DNA from: an uncultured Leucobacter sp.
GTDB taxonomy: Bacteria > Actinomycetota > Actinomycetes > Actinomycetales > Microbacteriaceae
DNA length: 15,287 nt
Direction of reading: 5' to 3'
Assembly (NCBI GenBank): GCA_945952575.1
Contig: CAMFIY010000025.1
Span: 1 to 15,287, forward strand
Under the pieces are notes generated by a model, which was not told the origin of the DNA, made no database searches, and saw nothing but the letters and a program-made list of their open reading frames with translations. Below are positions 1 through 7,306 of this stretch, one piece after another; within the stretch, counting starts at the first letter, position 1; each line of letters opens with the position of its first letter. A program made the translations under genes and the position numbers.

Positions 1-777
1 GGCCCACGCGATACCGGCGATGACCAGGGCGAGGATCGTGAATGGCACCGCGTAGCGATCCGCGAGCCGCACGACCTTCGCTTTGCTGCTCGCGGCCTGC
101 TCGACGAGCCGCACGATCTGCTGGTACTCGCTCTCCGCCGCAGGCGCTGCGGCGCGCATCGTCACCGCGGCCTGCCCGTTTACTGCACCGCTCGATACCT
201 TCTCCCCGGCCTGACGTTCGACCGGCAGGCTCTCGCCCGTGAGCGACGACTCATCGAACACGGCGTGCTCGGAGACGAGGATCGCGTCCACCGGCACCAG
301 TGCGCCCGGGCGCACGAGCAGCAGGTCACCGACCGCGACCGCATCGACTGGCACCTCCTCGGTGGCGGTATCTGCCGTGTGCGCCGAGGTTTCGGTGTCG
401 AGGATCTTCGTGGCCTGCCGCGGGGCCTTGCGCAGCAGCGCGGTGAGTTCTCTCTTGGAGCGGTGCTCGGCGTAGTCTTCGAGCGCCGCACCTCCGGTGA
501 GCATCAGCACCACCACGAGTGCCGCCCACGGTTCCCCGACGAGCACGGCCGCAGTGATCGCGGTTACCGCGAGAATGTCGAGCCCCGCATGCTTCCGTAG
601 GAGCTGCCGGATCATCCCGACTGCCTCCCACGCCGCGATCGCGAGCGCGTACCCGCCCACGATCCACCGTGCCACGCCGCTCGCGGGCGTCGCGAGGAGC
701 AGGAGTCCAACCGTCGCGACCAGCAGGGTTGCGAAGACGAGCGGATACGCCCTGACTGCGGCGAGAAATCGGCTCAT
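1..777 (-). CDS. Heavy-metal-translocating P-type ATPase, N-terminal part (runs off the left edge)
   Basis: The minus strand is open from an ATG at 777 to the window edge (259 codons, no stop), so this is the N-terminal part of a larger gene. Translation starts MSRFLAAVRAYPLVF and shows hydrophobic segments at about residues 12-30, 36-58, 65-79 and 82-96, then a soluble actuator domain with DESSLTGES at 165-173 (the TGES dephosphorylation loop), and another membrane helix starting near 240. This order is typical of P1B-type ATPases that export Zn, Cd, Co or similar ions across the cytoplasmic membrane. No N-terminal HMA metal-binding domain is present. The ion-selecting CPx-type helix and the DKTG phosphorylation site lie outside the window, so the ion cannot be named. 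It follows chrA on the same strand after an 85-nt gap and may be co-transcribed with it. The ribosome site (GGGA, about 11 nt upstream) is weak. Confidence 0.9.
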   Translation of the reverse strand, partial: MSRFLAAVRAYPLVFATLLVATVGLLLLATPASGVARWIVGGYALAIAAWEAVGMIRQLLRKHAGLDILAVTAITAAVLVGEPWAALVVVLMLTGGAALEDYAEHRSKRELTALLRKAPRQATKILDTETSAHTADTATEEVPVDAVAVGDLLLVRPGALVPVDAILVSEHAVFDESSLTGESLPVERQAGEKVSSGAVNGQAAVTMRAAAPAAESEYQQIVRLVEQAASSKAKVVRLADRYAVPFTILALVIAGIAWA

Positions 778-815
778 GCTACTTATTTTCCCATGCGGGA
801 GCTGCCCCCGCACCG

Positions 816-859
816 CAGGCCAGCCTCACCTACATCAGTGACAGCTGGAATCTGGCCTG
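816..859 (-). repeat. Inverted repeat between chrA and the P-type ATPase
   Basis: CAGGCCAG at 816-823 and CTGGCCTG at 852-859 are perfect 8-bp inverted arms with a 28-nt loop, directly downstream of the chrA stop and upstream of the ATPase start. It may be a weak attenuator or a regulator site. The long loop and the lack of a T run argue against an efficient terminator. Confidence 0.3.
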
Positions 860-860
860 T

Positions 861-2075
861 TCACAGCAGCACGATACCTAGTCCGGCGGCGGCGAACACC
901 ACCGCCCATGCCGGCGCTTTCCACGAGGCCAGTGCCACGAAGGAGAGCACCGCCACGAGGAACGAAGCGGCACCCGTAACACCCTCGACGAACACGGGAT
1001 CGTAAAGTGCTGCGGCGAGTAAACCCACGACCCCGGCATTCACGCCCATCAGAGCACGCCGCACCCCGACTATGCGGCGCAGTCGCTCCCAGAACGGCAG
1101 TACCCCCAGCACGAGCAGCGCGGATGGCAAGAAGATCGCGATCAGCGCGATCGACGCTCCTGCCATCCCGCCTGGGCCGCTCGTGGTGACCGCACCGAGG
1201 AACGCGGCGAACGTGAACAACGGCCCCGGCACCGCCTGAGCGGCACCGTAGCCAGCAAGAAAGGTGCCGGACTCCACAAGCCCCGTCTGCACCATCTCGG
1301 CTTCCAGCAGCGGCAGGACGACATGACCGCCACCGAACACGAGCGACCCTGTGCGATAGAAGATATCGAATAGGCCCACCGTCGCATTCCCGGTGAGCAT
1401 GGTGAGGATCGGCAGGCCTCCCAGTAACAGCCCAAACACGGCCAGGCTGATCCCTGCCACGGCAGGTCGTATCCGCACTGGAAAGGTGTCTCCGCTTTCT
1501 GCGGGGTCGTGCTGAGGGCGGCAGAAGAGCAGCCCCAAGATGCCCGCCATGAACAGGGCGCCGAGCATGGTCAGGGAGCCGGGAACGAGCACGACGGAAG
1601 CCATCACGGCGACGGCGATCGTCGCGCGGCGGGCGTCAGGCGTCAAAGACTTCGCCATGCCTAGCACCGCATGGGCGACGACCGCGACCGCAGCAGCCTT
1701 CAATCCGAGCGCCCACCCGGCCTGAGACAGGTCGCCGAGCGCAGAGACCCCGACCGAGAACGCGAGCAGCAGCACGGCAGAGGGCAAGGTGAAACCCGCC
1801 CAGGCCGCTGCCATTCCAAGCACTCCGGCACGCTGCAGCCCGATAGCCATACCGACCTGGCTCGACGCCGGGCCGGGCAGGAACTGGCACAGCGCGACAA
1901 GGTCCGCATAGGCACGATCGCTAAGCCACTTGCGCCGTTCCACGAACTCGGTACGAAAGTACCCGAGGTGCGCCACGGGGCCACCGAACGATGTCAGCCC
2001 CAGGCGTAGAAAAACCAAGAACACACCGAGGGATGACCCTGAGGGCAATGGGGGCCGATGCTCGAGCGATGACAT
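861..2075 (-). CDS. chrA: Chromate efflux transporter, long-chain CHR family
   Basis: A 404-aa polytopic membrane protein with the two homologous halves of long-chain CHR (ChrA) transporters. The first half has the FGGP signature at about 30-33, a conserved stretch including AHLGYF and ERRKWL, and QFLPGPASSQ at 64-73. The second half repeats the pattern with FGGGHVVLP at 247-255 and AQAVPGPLFTF near 279. Family members export chromate across the cytoplasmic membrane and are about 400 residues long, so this one is complete. The reading frame extends upstream to a GTG at 2117 and an ATG at 2096, but I chose the ATG at 2075 because GGGAGGG lies just before it and family members begin shortly before the first helix. 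It heads a probable two-gene metal-resistance unit with the P-type ATPase. The stop is TGA at 861-863. Confidence 0.93.
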   Translation of the reverse strand: MSSLEHRPPLPSGSSLGVFLVFLRLGLTSFGGPVAHLGYFRTEFVERRKWLSDRAYADLVALCQFLPGPASSQVGMAIGLQRAGVLGMAAAWAGFTLPSAVLLLAFSVGVSALGDLSQAGWALGLKAAAVAVVAHAVLGMAKSLTPDARRATIAVAVMASVVLVPGSLTMLGALFMAGILGLLFCRPQHDPAESGDTFPVRIRPAVAGISLAVFGLLLGGLPILTMLTGNATVGLFDIFYRTGSLVFGGGHVVLPLLEAEMVQTGLVESGTFLAGYGAAQAVPGPLFTFAAFLGAVTTSGPGGMAGASIALIAIFLPSALLVLGVLPFWERLRRIVGVRRALMGVNAGVVGLLAAALYDPVFVEGVTGAASFLVAVLSFVALASWKAPAWAVVFAAAGLGIVLL

Positions 2076-2135
2076 TTCCCTCCCAGCATGACGCATGGCT
2101 CGTGCACCATGGGCCACGACTTCACCACCGCTACC

Positions 2136-2173
2136 GAAAGTTCACTTTCTTTCCGTCAGACACTCAAAGTCTG
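2136..2173. promoter_or_regulatory. Two short inverted repeats in the chrA/relaxase intergenic region
   Basis: GAAAGT-TC-ACTTTC (2136-2149) is a perfect 6-bp dyad with a 2-nt spacer. CAGAC (2157-2161) pairs with GTCTG (2169-2173) across 7 nt. Both lie 60-100 bp upstream of the chrA start and about 135-170 bp upstream of the relaxase. They are more A/T-rich than the flanking genes. Either an operator for chrA or part of an oriT region would fit; nothing distinguishes the two. Confidence 0.35.
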
Positions 2174-2237
2174 TCGAATGCTCCAAATCCACAAAGCGTC
2201 GAATCTCTGGCATCGCCCTTATTACGCACACGAGGCA

Positions 2238-2290
2238 AGCGACGAAGACACTGGGACTGATGACATGTCTTCGGAGACGCTGACGGCGTC
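2238..2290. other. Candidate oriT / relaxase-binding inverted repeats
   Basis: CGAAGACA (2243-2250) and TGTCTTCG (2266-2273) are perfect 8-bp inverted arms with a 15-nt loop. AGCG (2238-2241) and CGCT (2278-2281) can extend the stem after small internal mismatches. A second small hairpin, GACGC (2276-2280) with GCGTC (2286-2290), follows directly. The block ends 17 nt before the relaxase start. MobF nick sites usually lie close to the relaxase gene beside an inverted repeat that the relaxase binds, so the position fits. The nick dinucleotide cannot be assigned from sequence alone. A transcriptional operator for the relaxase gene is an equally simple reading. Confidence 0.4.
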
Positions 2291-2307
2291 GGGTTCACCT
2301 TATTGGC

Positions 2308-5300
2308 ATGACTGTCTCGATGCGGGTGATGAGCGCCGGCGACGGCTACAAGTACCTCCTGCGCTCGGTCGTCGCGGGCGACGGCGACCGGAGCCTGTCG
2401 ACGCCGCTGACTCGCTACTATGCCGAAGCAGGGAACCCTCCCGGCCGCTGGCTCGGCTCCGGCCTCACTCAACTCGGTGAAGGCCGCATCACTCCCGGCG
2501 AGGAAGTATCCGAGCAGCAGCTCCAGCTCCTCATCGGGATGGGCTGCGACCCGGTGACAGGCGACCCGCTCGGCCGCGCCTACCCGGTGTACAAGACCCC
2601 GGCCGAGCGCATCGCCGAACGGGTCGAAGCCCTGGACCCGGACCTCGGTCCGGCGTCGCGTGCGGAAGTGATCGCGGAGATCGAGGCCGAAGAATACGCA
2701 CGCGGCGCGAGGAAGGCCGTCGCCGGATACGACTACACGTTCTCACTGCCGAAGTCGGCGTCGGTGCTGTGGGCGGTCGCGGATGCCGGCACCCAGGCGC
2801 TCATCGCCGAAGCGCATCACGCGGCGATCGCCGAGGTGATCGACTTCATGGAACGAGAAGTCACCGCGACCCGCATCGGCATGACCGGCGCCGACGGTGG
2901 CGCGGTCGCGCAGGTCGATACTTTCGGGCTCGCTGCGACCGCCTACGACCACTACGACTCCCGCAGCAGTGATCCGCACCTTCACACGCATGTCGTCGTG
3001 TCAAACAAAGTGAAGACCACGCTCGACGGGCGGTGGCGATCACTCGACGGGCGGCCGATGCACGCCGCGACCGTCGCGCTCTCCGAACTGCACGAGGCGA
3101 TCATCGCCGACCACCTCACCCGGCTGCTCGGCGTGGAATGGGAGGCGCGGGATCGCGGCCGCGACCGCAACCCCGCCTGGGCGATCAGGACGGTGCCGGA
3201 AGAGCTCGTGCTCGAGTTCTCCACCCGCGCCCGCCAGATCGACGCCGAGAAAGACCGCCTCATCGCCGAGTACGTCGAGAAGCACGGCCGGCAACCTTCG
3301 GCGGCGACGATCATCAAGCTCCGCGCCCAAGCCACCCTGACCACCCGGCCCGAGAAGCAAGTGCGATCCCTCGCCGATCTCACCACCGAATGGCGCAAGC
3401 GCGCCACGACGCGGCTGGGGCGGGAGGCATCGGAATGGGCGCGTGAGGCGATCCCGGCAGCACCCGTATGGGTGCTGCGTGCCGATGACCTTCCTTTAGA
3501 CGAGATCGAGAAGATCGGCCGTGCCGTGATGGAGGCCGTGGGTGAGAAGCGGTCGACCTGGCACCGCTGGAACCTGACCGCCGAGGCCGCACGGCAGACC
3601 ATGCAGTACCGCTTCGCGACGGCACGGGATCGGGAGGCCGTCACCGGCATGGTCGTCGATGCCGCCGAACGCGCCTCGCTGCGCCTCACGCCGCCGGAAC
3701 TCGCGTCCACGCCGTCCAGGTTTCAGCGGCCGGATGGGTCGAGCGCGTTCCGGCCCCGCCACGGCACCTTGTACTCGTCTGAGGCGCTGCTTGATGCGGA
3801 GAAGTGGCTCCTCGAACGCTCCCGCACCCTGACCGGCCCCGAGCTCCCGCTCGCCCTCATCGAGAAAGTCACGAGACGCCCGGATAGGGAGGGACGGATG
3901 CTCGGCCCCGATCAAGCCGACGCGCTCACCCGCATCGCGGTCTCCGGCCGGCTCCTCGATCTCCTCGTCGGCCCCGCCGGCACCGGGAAGACGACCGCGA
4001 TGTTCGCGCTCCGCACCGCATGGGAGCAGCAGTACGGTGCCGGGTCTGTGGTCGGGCTTGCCCCGTCGGCGGTCGCGGCGGAAGTGCTCGCCGGGGATCT
4101 CGGGATCAAAACCGAGAACACCGCGAGATGGTGGACGCTGCACATCATGACCGGCCGAAACTTCCAGGCCGGTCAGCTCGTGATCGTTGACGAGGCGAGC
4201 CTCGCCGGCACCCTCGCACTCGACCGCATCACCGGGGCCGCCGCGAAAGCCGGAGCGAAGATTCTCCTCGTCGGCGACTACGGGCAGCTCCAAGCCCCAG
4301 CCGCGGCCGGCGCGTTCGGGCTCCTCGCCGGCGACCGCCACGACACCCCGGAACTCTCCACGATCCACCGCTTCACGAACGAGTGGGAGAAGCGAGCATC
4401 GCTCAAGCTCCGCCTCGGGGAACCCGACGTGATCGATGTCTACGAGGACGCCGACCGGATCATCGGCGGCACCACCGACGACATGACCGCCCGCGCCTAC
4501 GAAGCATGGCGGGCAGACCGCGAAGCGGGGACCGCGTCGATCCTCGTCTCTGACTCCGGCGACGCGGTCGCGGCGCTGAACCTGCGCGCTCGTACCGAGC
4601 TGATCCTTGCCGATGTCGTCAACCCGCTCAAGGGTGAGGTCACCCTGGACGGCGGGGTGCAAGCTTCTGTTGGTGACACGGTGATCACGCGGAAGAACGA
4701 GCGGAAGCTCCGCACCCGGTTCTCGTGGGTGCAGAACGGGAACAGGTGGACGATCACGAAGATACGCCGTGACGGCTCAGTCACGGTGCGCCCCGCCGGC
4801 CCAGGCCGTGGCGAGTCGATCGTGCTCCCCGCCGACTACGTCGCCCAGCACCTCGACCTCGGCTACGCCGTCACCGCATACCGGGCGCAAGGCGTGACAG
4901 TGGACACCTCGCATGTGCTGGTCGACCCGTCGATGACTCGCGAGAACCTGTACGTCGCACTGACCCGCGGCAAGGACGCCAACCTCGCGTACGTCGGCAC
5001 CGACACCCCGGATGACGCGCACGCGCACCCGCACGAGGCCGAAGACATGGAAGAGGCAGCCCGGCGCGTGCTCTACGGAGTGCTGCATCACTCGGGGGCT
5101 GAGCTCTCCGTGCACGAGACGGTCCAGGCGGAGCAGGAACGGTGGGGGTCGATCCTGCAGCTCGCCGCCGAGTACGAGACGATCGCCACCGAAGCCCAGC
5201 ACGACCGCTGGGCCACCCTCATCCGCACCTCCGGCCTCACCGACACACAAGCCGAAGCGGCGCTCGCTTCGGAAGCGTTCGGAGCACTCGCTGCCGAGCT

Positions 5301-5868
5301 GCGCCGGGCCGAGGCGAACCATCACGACGTCGACCAGCTCATGCCCCGCCTGGTCGCCGCGCGCGGCTTCGATGACGCCGACGACATCGCCTCCGTGCTC
5401 CACTGGCGCGTCGCCAACGCCACCACCCAGCCCGCCAGCGCAGGGCGCACCCGCCGGGCACCGAAACTCATCGCCGGACTCATCCCCGTCGCGGCCGGGA
5501 TCACCGACCCCGACATGAAGCAGGCCCTCGCAGAGCGGCACCAGCTCATCGAGCACCGAGCCGCCACCCTCGCCGAGCAAGCGGTCGCCGACGGCGCTGC
5601 ATGGGCACAGGCGCTCGGGGCTCGCCCCGGCGAACCGCGCAAGCAGGAAGCCTGGAATCGGTATGCCCGCACAGTCGCCGCCTACCGCGACCGCTACAGG
5701 GTCACCAGCAGCGACGCGCTCGGGCCGGAACCTGACGGGGTCTTGCAGAAGATCGACTACGCCCGCGCTGCGCAAGCAATCCAGCGCGCCCGTGCGCTCG
5801 TGTCTGAACAAGTCCGGCCACAGGCAGATGGGCGAGTATCCGTGCGAGAACGAGGGCGCATACTGTGA
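2308..5868 (+). CDS. mobF: MobF family conjugative relaxase-helicase (TrwC/TraI-like)
   Basis: A 1186-aa two-part enzyme that nicks oriT, stays covalently bound to the DNA end and unwinds the transferred strand. The N-terminal relaxase domain starts MTVSMRVMSAGDGY. Y14 and Y16 are the likely nucleophiles by position relative to TrwC, with a second Y37-Y38 pair further on. The metal-binding HUH cluster is H224, H226 and H228 (HLHTH). The superfamily 1 helicase part has Walker A GPAGTGKTT at 555-563, VDEAS at 627-631, AVTAYRAQG around 854-862 and TRENLYVALTRG at 877-888. The last 250 residues are Ala/Arg-rich and helical, as in other long MobF proteins. No good ribosome site precedes the ATG at 2308, but the family N-terminus matches this start. 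It ends 18 nt from the convergent GNAT gene. No coupling protein or secretion genes are visible, so transfer probably needs help from elsewhere. The symbol denotes the relaxase class, not a specific gene. Confidence 0.95.
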   Translation: MTVSMRVMSAGDGYKYLLRSVVAGDGDRSLSTPLTRYYAEAGNPPGRWLGSGLTQLGEGRITPGEEVSEQQLQLLIGMGCDPVTGDPLGRAYPVYKTPAERIAERVEALDPDLGPASRAEVIAEIEAEEYARGARKAVAGYDYTFSLPKSASVLWAVADAGTQALIAEAHHAAIAEVIDFMEREVTATRIGMTGADGGAVAQVDTFGLAATAYDHYDSRSSDPHLHTHVVVSNKVKTTLDGRWRSLDGRPMHAATVALSELHEAIIADHLTRLLGVEWEARDRGRDRNPAWAIRTVPEELVLEFSTRARQIDAEKDRLIAEYVEKHGRQPSAATIIKLRAQATLTTRPEKQVRSLADLTTEWRKRATTRLGREASEWAREAIPAAPVWVLRADDLPLDEIEKIGRAVMEAVGEKRSTWHRWNLTAEAARQTMQYRFATARDREAVTGMVVDAAERASLRLTPPELASTPSRFQRPDGSSAFRPRHGTLYSSEALLDAEKWLLERSRTLTGPELPLALIEKVTRRPDREGRMLGPDQADALTRIAVSGRLLDLLVGPAGTGKTTAMFALRTAWEQQYGAGSVVGLAPSAVAAEVLAGDLGIKTENTARWWTLHIMTGRNFQAGQLVIVDEASLAGTLALDRITGAAAKAGAKILLVGDYGQLQAPAAAGAFGLLAGDRHDTPELSTIHRFTNEWEKRASLKLRLGEPDVIDVYEDADRIIGGTTDDMTARAYEAWRADREAGTASILVSDSGDAVAALNLRARTELILADVVNPLKGEVTLDGGVQASVGDTVITRKNERKLRTRFSWVQNGNRWTITKIRRDGSVTVRPAGPGRGESIVLPADYVAQHLDLGYAVTAYRAQGVTVDTSHVLVDPSMTRENLYVALTRGKDANLAYVGTDTPDDAHAHPHEAEDMEEAARRVLYGVLHHSGAELSVHETVQAEQERWGSILQLAAEYETIATEAQHDRWATLIRTSGLTDTQAEAALASEAFGALAAELRRAEANHHDVDQLMPRLVAARGFDDADDIASVLHWRVANATTQPASAGRTRRAPKLIAGLIPVAAGITDPDMKQALAERHQLIEHRAATLAEQAVADGAAWAQALGARPGEPRKQEAWNRYARTVAAYRDRYRVTSSDALGPEPDGVLQKIDYARAAQAIQRARALVSEQVRPQADGRVSVRERGRIL

Positions 5869-5886
5869 CGGCTCCTGCAGTGTCGC

Positions 5887-6345
5887 TTATAGCTGCTGCT
5901 GGCGTGCATCCCACACGAAGAGTGGACGGTGGTGAGTTGATCCATCGGTGCGCGGATACCTTCGCCAACCGACGGCAGCCCAGAACTCATCGGCTTCTTC
6001 GGAGAACGCCGTAATCACCTTGCCTGGATAACGCGCTTTGATGAGCTCTACAGCTTGTTTGCCGATTCCCTCGCCTCGGCGATCGCTGCGGACTTCGAGG
6101 AAATCAATATCGATGATTCTTCGGGGCAGCGGCGGTCCTTGGTAGTCGCCACCGAGCTGAGCCTCGTAGTCGATCTCTGCACGCGCGACCTCGCGCCCGT
6201 CCAAGATGAAGGACAGCCAGTCGTGGTGCGAGGAACCAACGCGGCCCACAGGAGGGGTCCACCAGCTCTCATCAAACCCGTCGATGTCGAGATCGAAGGG
6301 ACCAATATAGTCTTCGACCTGCTCAAGCAGAACTGCCTCTAGCAA
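5887..6345 (-). CDS. GNAT family N-acetyltransferase
   Basis: A 152-aa protein with the acetyl-CoA-binding motif A of GNAT enzymes: a beta strand IDIDFLEVRSD followed by RRGEGIGKQ at 89-97, the classic R/Q-x-x-G-x-G/A pyrophosphate loop, then a helix (AVELIKARYPG) and a late strand/helix with FWAAVGWRRY near 121-130, typical of the GNAT C-terminal half. It transfers an acetyl group to an unknown amine acceptor in the cytoplasm. The N-terminal half (an acidic stretch, then WWTPPVG) is not one I can assign to a substrate. The start is a TTG at 6345 with AGGAAAGG 6 nt upstream. It is the last gene of the four-gene minus-strand operon, 27 nt after the second small protein, and converges on the relaxase gene. 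Confidence 0.85.
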   Translation of the reverse strand: MLEAVLLEQVEDYIGPFDLDIDGFDESWWTPPVGRVGSSHHDWLSFILDGREVARAEIDYEAQLGGDYQGPPLPRRIIDIDFLEVRSDRRGEGIGKQAVELIKARYPGKVITAFSEEADEFWAAVGWRRYPRTDGSTHHRPLFVWDARQQQL

Positions 6346-6372
6346 CTCCGGCCTTTCCTGGGAAGGCAGAGT

Positions 6373-6531
6373 CTAGAAGTCTGACTCATCGGTGCGGCGG
6401 GAAGGCTGGCCTTCGCGAGTCTGTATTTGGCCTGGCGGTTGGCTGTTCTGGAGCCAACCAATATTGTCGCCTGTGGTCGTGGAGCTCTCATTCCCGCCCG
6501 AGGTCGAATCGTCGTAATCAGGACGCCCCAT
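6373..6531 (-). CDS. Small MGRP-type protein B (52 aa), unknown function
   Basis: A 52-aa reading frame starting at the ATG at 6531 and stopping at TAG (6373-6375). It begins MGRPDYDDSTSGGN, nearly the same as the start of the upstream small protein (MGRPGYEDSIAGSD), and continues as a polar, Ser/Thr/Gly/Gln-rich, probably disordered chain ending in SDF. AGGAG stands 7 nt before the ATG. Its start lies inside the end of the preceding gene (14-nt overlap, different frame), so the two are probably translationally coupled. No signal peptide, membrane segment or cysteines are seen. Two tandem genes sharing an N-terminus, each with its own ribosome site, argue strongly that both are real. I do not recognise the family. 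A secreted or contact-dependent substrate, or a regulator of the neighbouring membrane protein, is possible but unproven. Confidence 0.75.
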   Translation of the reverse strand: MGRPDYDDSTSGGNESSTTTGDNIGWLQNSQPPGQIQTREGQPSRRTDESDF

Positions 6532-6694
6532 TGTCGTTCTCCTGTGCTCTCCCAAGCAACGTGCTCGGATTGTTGTCGCTGTGTGTGAGCGTTCCTGTGT
6601 TGTCTGCACCGAACTGGACGGTACCGATGTATGTCGGCTCGTCGCTCTCTGCGTCGCTTCCAGCGATGCTGTCTTCGTAGCCAGGTCGACCCAT
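6518..6694 (-). CDS. Small MGRP-type protein A (58 aa), unknown function
   Basis: A 58-aa acidic, polar protein starting MGRPGYEDSIAGSDAESDE and stopping at TGA (6518-6520). Two in-frame ATGs lie side by side at 6697 and 6694. I chose the second because GGAGG is then 6 nt away and the product starts MGRP exactly as its neighbour does. The first ATG shares one base with the TAA stop of the upstream membrane protein, so coupling by re-initiation is likely. It has no hydrophobic stretch. The likeness to protein B is limited to the first nine or so residues (MGRPxYxDS) and a similar low-complexity tail, which suggests an old duplication or a shared N-terminal recognition signal. Function unknown. 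Confidence 0.75.
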   Translation of the reverse strand: MGRPGYEDSIAGSDAESDEPTYIGTVQFGADNTGTLTHSDNNPSTLLGRAQENDNGAS

Positions 6695-6696
6695 CA

Positions 6697-7206
6697 TTAA
6701 CCTCCAAGGATTTCTGCCGCGAACACGATTGTCAGCGCCGCGGACGCAAATGCGAGTGCGGCGAATCCTGACCAGACCCAGGCTGCGCGGGAGCGAAGAT
6801 CATGCTCTCGTTGCGTGAGCACCGCTGCCTTGTCGCCGACGATCTGAATCTCCATCTGCATCGCGCTCATTGTGGAGTCCACATAGCGGTCGACCAAGCG
6901 ACGGGCCTCAATGCCCATTCGTTTCCCTGGCCGAACGGCAACAGCTGCACAGGCAAGCGCGAGACACGCTAGCGCCAGCGCGACCACCCCGAGAACAGCG
7001 AGCTTGCTCCAAAGCTGAATGGTCGACGCCGCGATCAGCACGCCCGCGGAAACTGCGAGAAACGATGCCTTGTTGGTAACGCTCGCCGTCCGTTCTGCTG
7101 CGTCGGTTGTGAGCTTGTCAAGTTCTTCGTTCAGCAGACGAACACGAGCGAACTGAGCACGTCGAGCTTCCCCCTCATGGGTGTCCTTCTTTGCTCGTTT
7201 ACGCAT
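6697..7206 (-). CDS. Three-TM membrane protein, PycTM/SLATT-like layout, first gene of a four-gene operon
   Basis: A 169-aa protein with a basic, helical cytoplasmic N-terminus (1-45), a conserved-looking entry TNKASFLAVSAGVLIAA into TM1 (about 45-63), TM2 at about 68-91, a charged helical linker (92-138, including the stretch SAMQMEIQIVGDKAAVL), and a C-terminal TM3 at about 141-167. This order (N-terminal helix, Lys-Ala before TM1, TM2, helical linker with a final helix into TM3) resembles the membrane modules of Pycsar effectors (PycTM) and SLATT proteins, which act in defence by damaging the membrane. The resemblance is in topology, not a verified homology. No cyclase or sensor gene is adjacent. 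There is no Shine-Dalgarno before the ATG, but TATCCT sits 6 nt upstream, so the mRNA may be leaderless. The stop overlaps the next gene's first possible ATG by one base. Confidence 0.8.
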   Translation of the reverse strand: MRKRAKKDTHEGEARRAQFARVRLLNEELDKLTTDAAERTASVTNKASFLAVSAGVLIAASTIQLWSKLAVLGVVALALACLALACAAVAVRPGKRMGIEARRLVDRYVDSTMSAMQMEIQIVGDKAAVLTQREHDLRSRAAWVWSGFAALAFASAALTIVFAAEILGG

Positions 7207-7233
7207 ATGTCAAGGATACCGACGGGTACCGAC
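7207..7233 (-). promoter_or_regulatory. Probable promoter -10 and direct repeats before the four-gene operon
   Basis: On the minus strand TATCCT (7218-7213) fits the TAnnnT -10 pattern and is 6 nt from the ATG at 7206, the spacing expected for a leaderless transcript. The plus strand carries TACCGAC twice (7217-7223 and 7227-7233), 10 bp apart, one helical turn, overlapping the -10. That spacing suits a dimeric regulator binding one face of the DNA. No convincing -35 is seen. Confidence 0.4.
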
Positions 7234-7306
7234 ATTGCCCGGGCAGGGGTTCCCGTCCTCGTCACCTCAACCTACAGAATCTGACCGGACTGATGGCTTC
7301 TGCGCA

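Noticed and set aside
795..811. GCGGG/CCCGC hairpin before the P-type ATPase
   Set aside because: Only 5 bp in GC-rich DNA, expected by chance, with no T run.
3496..4662. 388-aa minus-strand open frame inside the relaxase gene
   Set aside because: Antisense shadow of a strongly conserved relaxase-helicase; composition (Gly, Arg, Val rich without motifs) is typical of GC-rich antisense frames.
4777..5811. 344-aa minus-strand open frame opposite the relaxase C-terminus
   Set aside because: Same reason: no recognisable motif and it mirrors the codon bias of the sense gene.
5869..5886. Terminator between the convergent relaxase and GNAT genes
   Set aside because: Only 18 nt, with no stem longer than 4 bp on either strand.
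7208..7213. TTGACA on the minus strand next to the start of the membrane-protein gene
   Set aside because: As a -35 it would place transcription start inside the coding region, and no matching -10 follows at 17 nt; the TATCCT reading fits better.
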